A stretch of DNA of 64,000 nt from Rhizomys pruinosus (GCA_009823505.1 VZQC01013997.1:2146188-2210187); one strand, 5' to 3'. Positions 1-11,364 are shown, counted from the stretch's first letter. Notes: generated by a model not told the origin, from the letters alone. Numbers and translations: made by a program.

Positions 1-90
1 AGAAGGAAGCCAGGGAAGAGGTGACTCTGGGAAGCAGAATTAATCACTGAAAAACAAACTTTTGGAAACTAAAAAAAATTTTAAGATGGA

Positions 91-307
91 GAGCTGGAGT
101 TGTAGCTCAGTTGGAAGAGTGCTTGCCTAGTCTGCAGGAAGTCCTGGGTTCGAGCCCAGCACCTCGTAAAATGGGACACGGTGACACACACCCATAATCC
201 TTTGCACTCAGAGGTGGAGGCAGGCAGACCAGACGTTCGAGGTCATTCTTGGCTACGCAGTGAGCTTGAGGTCCAGCCTGGATATGAGATCCTGTCTCAA
301 AACAGAA
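91..307 (+). repeat. B4 SINE (ID element fused to B1)
   Basis: An ID-type tRNA-derived head (GCTCAGTTGGAAGAGTGC A box, GGTTCGAGCCC B box) runs directly into a B1-like body with an AGGTGGAGGCAGG segment and ends near CTGTCTCAAAA. This ID+B1 order defines rodent B4. Confidence 0.8.
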
Positions 308-309
308 AG

Positions 310-1860
310 GGGGGTGGGGGAGAAGACAAAAAAGGCAAACAAAGATGTTGTGTCATAATTTATGAGTTATTTATTAGAACCACCACTCAGCTCTAAGTTG
401 CATAAAGACATGAGACATGGAGGTCTTCTTAATGCGCTGGGCTTGGACCTGAGTCCATCATGGCCTTGGGGCTAGCTAGACAAGGGCTCTGGCACTGAGA
501 CACATCCCTAGCTCTTAGCTGATGACACAATGATGATCTTCACCTCTGCAACAGCCTCTTATCCATATCGTGGCCAGCACCTGGCATATGCCAAGAGGTC
601 AGTAACACTGAATTAAGTGTCGGTCAACAGTGCCTGCTCGAGGACCCTCTTTGTACAAAGCACGGGCCTCGGAAGAACACTGTGGTGCGGAGACTGCTGA
701 GAAATGCATGTGGCTTCCCCAGGCTCCGAAGAGCAGAAAACACCAAAATTACCTCCTCTCCCCTCCCACATGTTGCTAATACTCTGTTCTCTTGGCACAG
801 ACATGTAGAATAAAAGCAGAAAATTCAAGCGAACACAGCCAAAGCTAAAGATCTTGACGCCTAACGCAAGAGCCCAAGAGCCGCACCTCCAGAGTCCCCT
901 CCTGCGGTGAGTGAAGGAAGGCGAGGAGGAGGAGAGGAAAGAGGCCAACGCCAGGCCGTTCGCACATGGACCTGCAATGTTCTCACACCCTCCCTTTGAT
1001 CTATCATTCTTCCTGGTTTTGAGTAAAAAGATCTAATAACAACCTCCCTCCCTCTCCATGGGGGGAAAAAGACAGTCACTCTCAGGAAGAATGTTATAAA
1101 TTTTATATGGAATTCTAAAGTGGAGAAAATACATTCAACTCCACCAATAGCTTCTGCTGCTCTGAGCGGCAGCATGGGCTGGGACTGGATGAGGGAAGGC
1201 TTTAGAAATTACTGAATTAACAGCGGGAACTGCAGCTTCCTATCTCCTAGGCAAGATCTCTTTGCTATGTTTCCTATTTTCACTCTACAGCAGTATAGAC
1301 CGAAGCAGGGGAAATGAAAAGATGGGATCTTGGGTTGTCCTGGTCTACTGCCCTTCATAGACACAGCAAGAGAGCACAGGTTGCTTCTGGAAGGAACTGG
1401 AGACGAGGGGGACCAAACGGGGGTCAAGGAGGGATCCAGAAGAGCGGAACACTCCAACCTGGAATCTTTACTCGTTTCTTCTTCAACCAGATGCTTTCGT
1501 GTTTGGCAAAGGTGACTTTTTAGAGAGTCTTGGTAATTTTCTGCACATCCACAGGAAGGACAGTCACAGACAGATCGATCAAGAGAACGCTGGCAAAATG
1601 CAACATCCTGTCTGCACACTGCACTGCATTTCCTGTCCCGAGTTAGCTCTGGTCTTTCATCTTTTGTTGCCCCTGAGAGGGGACAGGGGGCAGCTTCTGG
1701 CCTTCATTCATTGGCCATCACAGAAGTATACAGGACAGGTGTCAAATGCCGGGTCAAGCAGGAAGTGGAGAATCTAGTCCATTTGCCGGCATGCTTGGGA
1801 TTTTTTTTTTAAGAGATAAACTCAGGAAGCAAGTTTTTAATATAAAACGTCTGTCTTAAG
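310..1860. other. ITPR2 intron, mostly unassigned
   Basis: About 1.5 kb of intron. A degenerate minus-strand ID-like piece may lie near 440-515. Short overlapping open frames here show no recognisable protein or splice pattern. I see no gene or structured element. Confidence 0.5.
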
Positions 1861-1867
1861 AATTCTA

Positions 1868-2022
1868 GGCCAGGCATGGTGGCGCACGCCTTTAATCCTA
1901 GCACTCGGGAGGCAGAGGCAGGTGGATCTTTGTGAGTTCAAGGCCAGCCTGGTCTACAGAGTTAGTTCCAGGACAGCTGGGGCTACAGGGAGACCCTGTC
2001 TCGAAAAGACAAAAAAAAAAAA
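1868..2022 (+). repeat. B1 SINE with target-site duplication
   Basis: Complete B1 ending in an A run. The 11-base sequence AGAATTCTAGG flanks it on both sides (about 1859-1869 and 2023-2034), a good target-site duplication and evidence of retroposition. Confidence 0.9.
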
Positions 2023-2353
2023 AAGAATTCTAGGACCTGCTACTGCAGAAGCTGTCAGCTCCTCCCTAGTCACAGTTCTCATCCCTCCCCTCCAAGAGCA
2101 ATACCATCTCAATGGTAACAACGATCTCCTGCTCCTTATATTGTTTCCTGTCCTACTTGGCACAGCCCAGATGCAGCTGAGGGGAGGGCCTCAACCAAGG
2201 AATCTCACAGATCAGGGGGCATGTCTCAGTGACTGTCTCGACTGACTGATCCAGGAGACTGGGGGTCTCTGTGGGTGGGACCACCCCCAGGTGGATGCTC
2301 CTGAACTGCGTAAGAGAGCTTGGGAAGTTAGTGGGTATTTTTTTATTGGTGGT

Positions 2354-2488
2354 TGTTTGGGGACAGAGTCTCACATAGCCAAGGCTGGCCTCAAACCTGA
2401 TATAGAGTTGAGGGTGACCTTCTACTCCTGACCTCCAGCCTCCACTTCCCAAATGCTGGGGTCACAGGCAGAAGCCCCTCCGCCTGAC
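2354..2488 (-). repeat. Degenerate B1 SINE
   Basis: Reverse B1 pattern (GACAGAGTCTCACATAG, AAGGCTGGCCTCAAACCTG), many substitutions. Ends 50 bp from the ITPR2 donor at 2537. Confidence 0.65.
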
Positions 2489-2537
2489 TCAACAACTGGC
2501 TCTTAATGACTCGAAGTCACATCTGGAAGCCACTCAC

Positions 2538-2698
2538 CTCCTCTCGTTCTGGGTTACGGTGCCGTTCTCCAGCTTCCTCACGGTGGTGGCCAGCACTTTG
2601 TTGGCATCATTGGCAAAGTCCAGGTCTCGGACCTCTGACAGGGGCACGCACACGATGGCAAAGGCTTCCTTGTCTTCTTTGGTCTGGCAGGTTCCGAT
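2538..2698 (-). CDS. ITPR2: ITPR2 exon, residues about 417-470 (end of MIR / start of helical domain)
   Basis: 161 nt: 53 codons plus two bases of an Arg codon. The acceptor is attgcag and the donor GAGGAG|gtgagt. It begins [16 protein letters not shown], then [17 protein letters not shown], and ends VTQNER. It passes from the beta-trefoil into the alpha-helical (RIH) half of the IP3-binding core. The next exon, expected to begin within the FVTKLLEDL segment, is not found in 1-2537 and must lie outside the window. Confidence 0.97.
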
Positions 2699-3082
2699 CT
2701 GCAATGTGTGTTTCCGTTAAAAAGCTACGCAGTATTCTCTGGAGACAACACAGGTCAGTGCTGTCTAAGAAGCAGAAGGCAAGGACGGACCCACCAAAAG
2801 CAGGCGTCATCTCTGGGAAAGGCGGAGGACAGCCGTGACTTTCCACACCCACTCCCTGCCCTGTGCCTTTCATGCTCCCTCTTTGCTTGGGTTACAACAG
2901 AGTCGAGAAGATGCCTCTGGAATCCTCCCCCCCCCCCATTTTCATACATGTGCTCCATCCCCCTGACACGGCTAGCAGACATGCACGTGCCATGAAATCA
3001 GTTGTAGTCATCTCTGAAGTTGGTGAAGGTGGATTGTTGAGAACAGGTCAGCCATGCCCTGGTCCCATGAAAGAGCGTTTAC

Positions 3083-3182
3083 CTTCAGCATCACCGGCCT
3101 CTCTTCGTCCGTGTCGATGGGGATGCTGGTGCTGGTGACCCAGGTGTTGGTACACAAGTGCCTCAAGCGTACGTAGGAGTTC
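3083..3182 (-). CDS. ITPR2: ITPR2 exon, residues about 383-416 (MIR domain)
   Basis: 100 nt: one base completing Arg383, then 33 codons. The acceptor is cttgtag and the donor CTGAAG|gtaaac. It encodes [19 protein letters not shown] and ends ERPVMLK. This segment is nearly invariant in vertebrate IP3 receptors. The intron to the next exon is only 384 bp. Confidence 0.97.
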
Positions 3183-3227
3183 CTACAAGCAAGACATTGT
3201 CAAAAGAAGACTATGAAACTGCAGAGC

Positions 3228-3454
3228 TGGGGGCTGAAGAGATGGCCTAGCAGTTAAGAGCCTCGACTGCTCTTGCAGAGGACCTGGGTTCAATACCCAG
3301 CAACAACATGGTGGCTAAGAATCATCTTTAACTCCAGTTCCAGAGGAATCTGACACCCTCCTCTGACCTCTGTGGCATTGCACGACACAGGTGCACCAAC
3401 CTACATGCAAACAATATACTCATACACATAAAATAATAAATAAAATAAAATAAA
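3228..3454 (+). repeat. B2 SINE
   Basis: tRNA-like head (GGCCTAGCAGTTAAGAGCC, GGGTTCAATACCC), B2 body and AATAAA-rich tail. Confidence 0.88.
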
Positions 3455-3455
3455 C

Positions 3456-3560
3456 TGCAGAGCTGGCAAGATGCCTCAGCTGGTAAAGTTGCTTGATATG
3501 CATCAATGCAGGTCTGACCACCCAAGTTCAATCCCCAGAGCCCACACGAAGGTGGAAGCT
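3456..3560 (+). repeat. B2/B3-type SINE head fragment
   Basis: Diverged tRNA-like head (CCTCAGCTGGTAAAGTTGC, AGTTCAATCCCC) without a full body, cut off by the next B2. Confidence 0.6.
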
Positions 3561-3790
3561 GAGTGGAGAGATAGCTCAGTGGTTACAAGCACATACTGCT
3601 CTTGCAGAAGACCTGGGTTTGGTTTCCAGCATCCTTATTGGGTGGCTTACAACTCCCTGGAACTCCAATTCCAGGGGGATCTGACGCCCTCTTCTGGCTT
3701 CCCCAGGCATCTACATTTACATGTGCACATACCCGCCCCCCACACATACATATACACATAATTCAAATAAAATATATTGTTTTGTTTTAA
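3561..3790 (+). repeat. B2 SINE
   Basis: GGAGAGATAGCTCAGTGG head through CATACCC-rich body to an AAATAAAATATAT tail. Confidence 0.85.
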
Positions 3791-4282
3791 AAGGTGGAAA
3801 GTCAGAACTAATTCCACAAAGTTGTCCTCTGACCGAACATGAAGTACTGCAGCACACAACCTCACACACACACTAGTAACAAATAAAATATTTGAAAATT
3901 TAACAGGCTTCGCATCTTGGTATACATGGGATACAAACATAAATATATCTTAAACTAGTCATGGTCTCAAGATCAATTTGGTTCCAGGAAGCATTCTTAG
4001 ACTCCAGCCTCCTTCAGAATGGGCAGCATAACTTCCAAGGCCAGTGGTTCCTGGATTCTGACCCATGGACCATTAGTATCACCAGGAAACGTGTCAGAAA
4101 TGCAAACCCTAAGAAGCCCTCTCTAGTCCAGTGCATCAGAAACACTGTTGGGGAGGGGCCAAGAAGCTTTGTCCAGCAGTTCTCCAAGCTCACTGAATCT
4201 ACTAGTAGACAGCCCTCTCCCCCCACTCATGAAGCGCTGTGGTCATTTAAGGACTTATTTACAGTGGCTTGTAAACAAACGA

Positions 4283-4432
4283 ATGGGAGTTGCCTGACAG
4301 GCATATTTCCAGCTGGGGCCAAGCAAGGAGATGCTTGACCTCCCAGCAGCAGGTCTTATGGGAGTTGCCTGACAGGCGTATTTCCAGCTGGGGCCAAGCA
4401 AGGAGATGCTTGACCTCCCAGCAGCAGGCCTT
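4283..4432. repeat. 75-bp perfect-register tandem duplication
   Basis: Two adjacent 75-bp copies (4283-4357 and 4358-4432) differ at only about two positions (gcata/gcgta and gtctt/ccttag). The unit contains CAGCTGGGGCC and repeated AGCAGCAG. The low divergence indicates recent duplication or homogenisation. It may be an enhancer-like repeat of an old LTR, but no LTR ends were found. Confidence 0.85.
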
Positions 4433-4699
4433 AGCTGTAAACAGCATCTTTGATGTGGTCGGCTTAGTGAGACTTTTCAGATTTCTTGCTCTTCTGTTGG
4501 CGGTCTTGGTGTTGAACATGGCCCCCATTTTAGAAGTGCTGGCTGGGGTTCTGAGAGCAAGAGAAACTATGTATGACCTGACTGGAGAAGAAAACACTTG
4601 TGAGGGCTGCAGTGGGGAGGGGGAAAGGGAGGGAAATGGATCAGAACATAGTTACATCATGAAGCCATTACTGTGCATGCTAACTTTGGAAAATTAAGA

Positions 4700-4913
4700 T
4701 TTTATCCTTATTGTTAATTACGTGCATATGTGTTAGTCAGTGTGTAGGTATGTGCAGATGCGTGGAATGTCTACAGGATAGAGAATGAATCAGACCCCCT
4801 GGAGCTGGAGTGACAGGCAGTTGTGAGCTGCCAGACTTGGGTGCTGAGAACCAAACCCAGGTCCTCAGGAAGAGAAGCACATGCTTTAACCAGAGCCATT
4901 GCTCCAGCGCCTC
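4700..4913 (-). repeat. Degenerate B2/B3 SINE
   Basis: Reverse pattern: GTGCTGAGAACCAAACCC, then GAGCCATTGCTCCAGC at its 5' end. Confidence 0.7.
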
Positions 4914-5515
4914 CCCCTCCCCTATATTTTTTTTAAAGAAAAAACACTTGTGGTAGGTAAGCTCCACTGGACGTGAGTTACAGTTGCTATTTGCCATGAA
5001 TTCGATGCATCAATAACGCACACCACAGGAGGTGTCTCCAAACACACACACAAAGCAAGCTTGCATACGGACTAGCGAGCGCAGTGTGACCTGGACCCCA
5101 TAGGACTCTCTCTGTACTTCCACCAGGAGCAGTAGTTTCACGTGGGCCCAGGCCTTAAGTCCTAAAGGAGAAGTGACTGTGTGTGCACCGCTGTGCTTGA
5201 GGGCCTGGAGAGACAGCCAGTGCTGCATCCCGCGGGAGCCCACCATCTCTACCTAATCTCTTACTACCACTATTTCTTTAACAAGCATGTGTAGTGTGCC
5301 TATTTAAAGAAAAACCTGTTATGTTTTCTGCCTTGAAACTGCTTAGTGTTCAACCCAAAGCTAAGACATAAATATGTCATGCAACCTAAAGTGTAAAATT
5401 TTAGAGCCAACCAGAGGACATGACATAACATGGCAAGAGACTCAGGGAAACAGTCATTCATTATCACAGCTCTACTTGGCCATAAAAGTAGATAAAACCA
5501 AAGTGAGTTTTCATG

Positions 5516-5724
5516 GGGCTGGAGAGATGGCTCAGTGGTTAAGAGCACCGACTGCTCTTGCAGAGGATCCAGGTTTGATTCCCAGCACCCACATGGCAGC
5601 TGAGAACCATCTTTAACTCCAGTTCCAGGGGAATCCGACACCCTCCTCTGACCTCCGTAGCATTGCACAATATGGGTGCACCAACCTACATGCAGACAGT
5701 ACACTCATACACATAAAAAATAAT
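5516..5724 (+). repeat. B2 SINE
   Basis: GGGGCTGGAGAGATGGCTCA head, full body, ACACATAAAAAATAATAA tail. Confidence 0.88.
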
Positions 5725-5729
5725 AATTC

Positions 5730-5813
5730 TTTGTGAATTCAAGGCCAGCCTGGTCTACAGAAGCGAGTTCCAGGATAGCTGGGGCTACAGGGAGACCCTG
5801 TCTTGAAAAGAGT
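5730..5813 (+). repeat. 5'-truncated B1 SINE
   Basis: Begins inside B1 at TTTGTGAATTCAAGGCC and continues to CCTGTCTTGAAAAG; leads straight into the following microsatellite. Confidence 0.8.
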
Positions 5814-5913
5814 GAAGAAGAAGAAGAAGAAGAAGAAGGAGGAGGAGGAGGAGGAGGAGGAGGAGGAGGAGGAGGAGGAGGAGGAGGAGGAGGAGGTAAA
5901 TTAAAATAAATAA

Positions 5914-5948
<35 letters not shown>

Positions 5949-5952
5949 AATG
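5814..5952 (+). repeat. (GAA)n/(GGA)n and (AAAT)n microsatellites
   Basis: Trinucleotide GAA then about 20 GGA units to 5895, followed by about ten AAAT units to about 5949. Typical of expanded B1 tails. Confidence 0.92.
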
Positions 5953-6229
5953 GCAAGCACATAATCCTTGTCCAAATAATCAGAAATCTCTCTGCCTCTG
6001 CACTCAGGATCCTCCACTGACCCAAGTGGACACTGTCTGCATACACTGCCGTCGTCCCACTGCATACTGAGCCCCCAATTACCCCTATGGCATCCTCCTC
6101 TATTTTTTCCTTAGGCTTCTTCAACATGGGTTGAGTTTCCCTTATTCAAAATGTTTGGAAGCAGAGTGGTTGAGATTTTGGATTTCTTTTTAACTTTCAG
6201 AATATACGCATAATGAAATATCTTGGGGA

Positions 6230-6640
6230 CATAACCCAAGTCTAGACATGAAAATCATGTGCCTTAGCCACCTGGTCTGTGATGGCACATCTAGGACACG
6301 GTAACCTGAACTAGACAACTGCCTCCATCAGACAGGTCTGTGGCCACGTCTGTGAGGCCTGCTTTTGATTGCTGACCTATGTAGGAGGGCCCAGCCCACC
6401 GTGGGTGGCGCCACCCCTGGGCGGAGAAAGCCAGAGAGCAAGCCAGCAAGCAGCGCCTCCCCAGCCTCCACCTCCCCGGTCTCCACTTTAGTCCCTGCCT
6501 CAGGTCCCTCTCAGTGTTGGACTGTGATCTGGGTGGGATTTGAAAGCTGAAACAAATTCTTCCCTCCCACAAGGTGCTTTTGGTCCGTTTTATCATGGCA
6601 ACAGGAAGTAAAGTAGAACATGGTCCAGAGGTAATTTGAG
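6230..6640 (+). mobile_element. Rodent interspersed repeat, LTR-like (family unresolved)
   Basis: Shares an ordered set of phrases with 43205-43520 and 46470-46790: CTGTGGCCACGTCTGTGAGG, ATGTAGGAGG.CCCAG.CCAC, a stem with AGCAAGCCAGCAAGCAGC, then an AAATTCTTCCCTCCC end. This is a multicopy family inside the window. I could not decide between an ERVL/MaLR-like LTR and a URR1-type DNA element. Confidence 0.55.
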
Positions 6641-7138
6641 ACAATAGTTTAAGTGCACCTGCATTTTAACTGCTATCCATTCCACAGTAAGGTATGGAAT
6701 TTTCCATCTGTGGCATCATGTTTATTCTCAAAATTTTTCATTTTGGGGTCTTTTCAGGTTTTAGAGTTTAGATCAGGTTTGCTTCCAACCCCTGCACAGC
6801 TCCCAAGTCAACCAAACGCTGGGTTCCCAACTGAAGAGAGGTCATGATTCACAAAGATTTGAAAACTGAATAGTCTCTGGGGCCATGTGACAAACACATG
6901 CCATCAGGAAGTCTGTGATAGGAACTGGCTGTTACAGTACCAGGGGACTGCCACCGCATGTTTAGAGCCCAGAATTTACACTGCATGCCACAGCATCAAA
7001 TCCCACCTCATGAGCACTGCACAAGCAACTTCACTAATCATTCTAAGTCACGGGCCCCCAAACTCTACCTCACACCATCCAGGAGACTCAACCATCCCAG
7101 GGCACAGGCTGCACCACACACCAGTTAAAACAGTGTTC

Positions 7139-7366
7139 AGGTTAGAAAGATGGCCTAGTGGTTAAGAACGCCGACTGCTCTTGCAGAGGACCCGGGTTCA
7201 ATTCCCAGCACCCACACGGCACCTGAAAACCACCATTAACTCCAGTTCCAGGGGAATCCGACACCCTCTTCTGACCTGCGCAGCATTGCACGACACAGGT
7301 GCACAAACCTACATGCAGACAGTACATTCATACACATAAAAAATAAATAAAATTAAAAAAAAAAAA
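7139..7366 (+). repeat. B2 SINE
   Basis: AGAAAGATGGCCTAGTGG head, GGGTTCAATTCCC B box, AATAAAATTAAAA tail. Confidence 0.87.
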
Positions 7367-7516
7367 GTGTTCAAGAGTGGGAAGAGGACATGAGTACACG
7401 AATTGCCAAGTGTCCCAATAGGCAGGGATGACTGGGGCAGGGGGCCTGCTCTAAGCCCCTGAAGCATCTAGTCGGAAAATCGACCATTGGCATTTTCTGA
7501 GGTTTAAAAAAAAAAG

Positions 7517-7710
7517 TAGAGACTGGACAGATGGCACAGTGGTTAAGAGCACTGGCTGCTCTTGCAGAGGACCCAGGTTCAATTCCCAGCACCCACATGG
7601 CAGCTAACAACCATCCATAACTCCAGTTCCAGGGGAATCCAACACGGGTGCACCTACACACATGTAGGCAATACACTAATAAACATAAAATTAAAAATAA
7701 ATTAAAAAAT
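7517..7710 (+). repeat. B2 SINE, internally deleted
   Basis: Full head, but the body segment between AATCC and CACGGGTGCAC is missing compared with neighbours. Confidence 0.83.
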
Positions 7711-7713
7711 ATA

Positions 7714-7953
7714 TTTTTTTGAGACAGGGTCTCCCTATAGCCCCAGCTGTCCTGGAACTCACTCTGTAGACCAGGCTGGCCTTGAACTCAGAGATCTGCC
7801 TGCCTCTGCCCCAAGTGTTGGGGTTAAAGGGGTGTGCCACCACGCCCGGCTTAAAGGCAGTTCTTAGCTGCCATGTGGATGCTGAGAATCAAACCAGGGT
7901 CTTCTGCAAAAGCAGTCGGTGCTCTTAACCACTGAGCTATCTCTCCAGCCCCA
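7714..7953 (-). mobile_element. B2-head/B1 composite SINE, copy 1
   Basis: Read on the minus strand: a B2 tRNA-like head (from 7953) stops at ..CTTTAA and is joined without spacer to a complete B1 (7852-7714) ending in an A run. The copy at 11555-11812 has the same junction. The flanks (AAATATTTTT on the right, AAATATATTTTT on the left) suggest a target-site duplication around the whole unit. Confidence 0.65.
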
Positions 7954-7980
7954 AATATTTTTAAAAACCATATGCTCAGA

Positions 7981-8212
7981 GGGCTGGAGAGATGGCCTAA
8001 CGGTTAAGAGCACAGAATGCTCTTGCAGAGGACCCAGGTTTGATCCCCAGCACCCACATGGAGGCTGAGAACCGTCTTTAACTCCAGTTCCAGGGAAATC
8101 TGATGCCCTCTTCTGACCTCCGCGGCATTGCACGACACGGGTGCACAAACCTACATGCAGACAGAACATTCATACACATAAAAAATAAATAAAATTAAAA
8201 AAAAAAATTTTA
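7981..8212 (+). repeat. B2 SINE
   Basis: GGGCTGGAGAGATGGCCTAA head through ATACACATAAAAAATAAA tail. Confidence 0.88.
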
Positions 8213-8214
8213 AA

Positions 8215-9070
8215 GCATATGCTCATGCCCTGACTAGAACAATTCTTCTGCAAGCCTACAGTGACTAATGTGAGCCCAGAGTAGCTCAGTACAGAGTGGA
8301 GTTGCTGTGGACCACTGCGTCTCTGAGCATAACAGCCATTTCCATCTTAATCAGTTCAGCTGTGACTTCTTGCGAGGGACCCTCAAGATTGGGTGTGTTG
8401 ATGGAGGAGGGCTGGGGAGGTCATTTGACCCTCCCCTGGGATTCCTACCACTTCTTGTACCCTCTCTCTCCAGCACTATTCTACCTCAGCTACCCATGGT
8501 CTTGAAAGATGCTAGAAGAACGCACAGGAGTTGTAAGATTAACAGACAAGGGGGCCCCATCTGTACAGCCGTGGGAGGTTGTCATCCATACTAGGGTGGG
8601 GCTTTGCAGCAGTGAAGCTGCTTGGGGGGTCACCCAAACTCCTGTAAGTAACACCTTTCCCATGGTCCTACAAGCAAGCCCAATACTCCCTGTTTCCCCA
8701 AGCTCGACTTGATTGGTATATCGTTCTTTTGGTCTGGAGTTGGGATTCTGATTCTATTTTTGGAGACATTTGTCTACATCCCTCCAGGAAAGGTTCACAC
8801 AATAAGAAAGTTTGAGAAATGTTGAATTGCACATTGGAATTTCTTGAATAATTCTTTGAAAAAATGTAAAGTCCACATCCCATTGTGAGACTGTATCCAT
8901 GCTCTCAGACAGACTAGGCCCTGTGTATATCTTTCTCATTTAAACTCATATGAGTCTCAGTCTCTGACCTATGAGTGCTGCTGCCAGGGTTAAATCAGAT
9001 AATACTTATAAAAAAAAATAAACCTGATGCAGGACTTAGCACATAGAAAGTATTCAAGTGTCTTATATAA
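8215..9070. other. ITPR2 intron, nothing recognised
   Basis: No SINE, LTR, exon or retrocopy recognised in this stretch; only short chance open frames. Part of it (about 8690-8900) shares a near-identical segment with 10560-10650 (CATGCTCTCAGACAGACTAG region, inverted), described as a finding. Confidence 0.5.
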
Positions 9071-9095
9071 AAGTCATTATTATTATTATTATTAT

Positions 9096-9241
9096 TTTGG
9101 TCTTTTCAAGACAGGGTCTCCGTGTAGCCCCAGCTGTCCTGGAATTTGCTCTGTAGACCAGGCTGGCCTTGAACTCACAAAGATCTGCCTGCCTCTGCCT
9201 CTTGAGTGCTAGGATTAAAGGCATGCGCCACCACGCCCGGC
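9096..9241 (-). repeat. B1 SINE
   Basis: Reverse B1 from AAGACAGGGTCTCCGTGTAG to CCACCACGCCCGG, preceded by a (TTA)n tract (9077-9099). Confidence 0.9.
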
Positions 9242-9941
9242 AAAAGTCGTTATTATTAAAAGTTAATTGTTAGTTATAATGGAATGAATGACAGCTGAAT
9301 CCATATTAATACAAATTCTGTACAATGCGGAAAAGAACTTCAACCATCTGAACAGCAGTAGTTAACTCCTCCGTGCACAGCTAGGCTCAGGGCCTTTGTG
9401 GGAGGTCTGTGCACTAGATAGTCAGTTCCCTGTCACTGTTTAACTCAACCAACTCCTCTGCTCCTCATTCAAGAAAGATGTTCATTTTTGCTGATTTTGA
9501 TTTAAAGTAGTTAAGTCATAATAAAGATTTAGTCATACTGGGAAGACAAGGCAGACACCTGTGCCAGGCCAAAACTTCAGAGGGCACGTCTTTACAGGCT
9601 GCACTGGTGGACGGGGGAGTGGGGCATGGACTCACACCGGGTCACTATTCGGCAGCTCCTCATGAATGGGCTAACCATGGAACACGTATGTGAACCAGGA
9701 TGCTCCACCAGCTCCCACAGAGCCATGTCAGCATTTTTGGATATGTTCTCTCAGGGAACCACTGTCATGTGCCAGGCCCAAGTTCATCTGTCCCATCAAG
9801 GCCAAATTAGAACATAGCACTGAGCCTAACAATAGAAGCAAGACTACATGTCTGGAGAATATGAAAGGGCTCCCCTAAAAGAGTCACATTTTAGCGGAAG
9901 AATCGAGGCCCCTCTCCTCCTTTAAAGCCTGGCTGCTGACG

Positions 9942-10510
9942 GGCTGGAGAGATGACCTAGCGGTTAAGAGCGCCGACCGGGGCTGGAGAGATAGCCTAGC
10001 GGTTAAGAGCACCGACGCTCTTGCAGAGGACCCGGGTTCGATCCCCAGCACCCACATGGCGGCTAAGAACCGTCTGTAACTCCAATTCCAGGAGAACTCC
10101 AGTTCCAGGGGAATCCGAGACCCTCTTCTGACCTCCGCGGCATTGCACGACACGGGTGCACAAACTTGCATGCAGACAGTACATTCAGCACGACACGGGT
10201 GCACAAACTTGCATGCAGACAGTACATTCATACACATACAAAAATAAATAATAAAAAAAAAAAAAATTAAAAGAGCGCCGACCGCTCTTACAGAGGACCC
10301 GGGTTCGATCCCCAGCACCCACTTGGCGGCCGAGAACCGTCCGAGACTCCAATTCCAGGAGAACTCCAGTTCCAGGGGAATCCGACACCCTCTTCTGACC
10401 TCCGCGGCATTGCACGACACGGGTGCACAAACCTGCATGCAGACAGTACATTCATACACATCCAGAAATAAATAAAATTTAAAATAAAAAATAAATAAAT
10501 AAATAAATAA
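9942..10510 (+). mobile_element. Tandem/nested B2 SINE cluster (one stub plus two copies)
   Basis: A B2 head stub (9942-9977) is followed by a second head and full B2 (9978-10265), then a third B2 lacking its first 30 bases (10270-10510). The middle copy has a 43-bp tandem duplication in its body (units start at 10145 and 10188). All are CpG-rich, so young. Confidence 0.82.
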
Positions 10511-11305
10511 AGCCTGGCTGCCTAGGCCTCCATCCCCCTCCCTCACACTTGGGCCTAGTCTGTCTGAGAGCATGGACACAGTCTCGCAATGGGATATGGA
10601 CTTTACATTTTTTCAAAGAATTATTCAAGAAATTCCAATGTGCAATTCAACATTTCTACAGTGACCTCCCTACCATCCTCCAGCCACCTCGTATATTTCA
10701 AGATGGTTCCATTTCCTGCTCCTCCTGCTTAGACCGCTGCTCTGAGATGGAGACAACTTGATTCCTTCCAGGCTTTCCTCCAATGTCCTACCTCAGAGAG
10801 GCCACGTCTGCATGCTCTGACCTAACAAAACTCTTCATTGCTACAATCTTTCTTCAAAGCCTGCTTGTTTCTTCAGTTCATCTCTTGTGGTCTGTCTGCC
10901 CCCTACACCCAGGGCAAGGCCTGCATTGTAACCAACACGCAATAAATATTTCTCGACTGAACCACTAAATAAATGAACAAATGAGTGGGTGAGAATCTGA
11001 CATAATAAAGGTAAATGATAAAATTACAACTACAAGTGTTATTAGATTATTTTTCATTGTAGTACGAATCAAAGGTCACATAGGTAATAAATGACTCATG
11101 AATTTTTCAGAACTTCTTGGGTCCTGCACATTTTAATTATTTATACAAAGAAAATAAACCATGTTAATTTATTCACAAAAGAGTCACAAGATTTTGCATG
11201 TTTCCTTCTCATACTTTTATATTGTAAAAACTGTATTAATATTATAGTTTCCATTCCCTGTGTCCTGGGAAAAATATTCAGAAGTATCTACCATAAATCT
11301 TTTTG

Positions 11306-11311
11306 TTTCAT

Positions 11312-11354
<43 letters not shown>

Positions 11355-11356
11355 TT
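11306..11356 (+). repeat. (TTTA)n microsatellite
   Basis: About 12 uninterrupted TTTA units lying 10-60 bp downstream (in gene sense) of an ITPR2 5' splice site. Confidence 0.95.
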
Positions 11357-11364
11357 ATTTTTAC

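Noticed and set aside
91..170. tRNA gene
   Set aside because: The A-box/B-box similarity belongs to an ID-type SINE head followed by B1 sequence; the same holds for every B2 head.
1..2537. The ITPR2 exon following the NERR junction
   Set aside because: No match to the expected next segment on the minus strand; the open frames there are SINE shadows or chance.
4259..4697. Possible small gene on either strand over the 75-bp duplication
   Set aside because: Frames are open on both strands because the duplicated unit is a multiple of 3; no recognisable domain, splice signals or start context.
9884..10579. 231-codon minus-strand open frame with repeated Cys/Gly/Arg-rich blocks
   Set aside because: It is the reverse translation of tandem B2 SINEs; the same peptide blocks recur at every B2 in the window.
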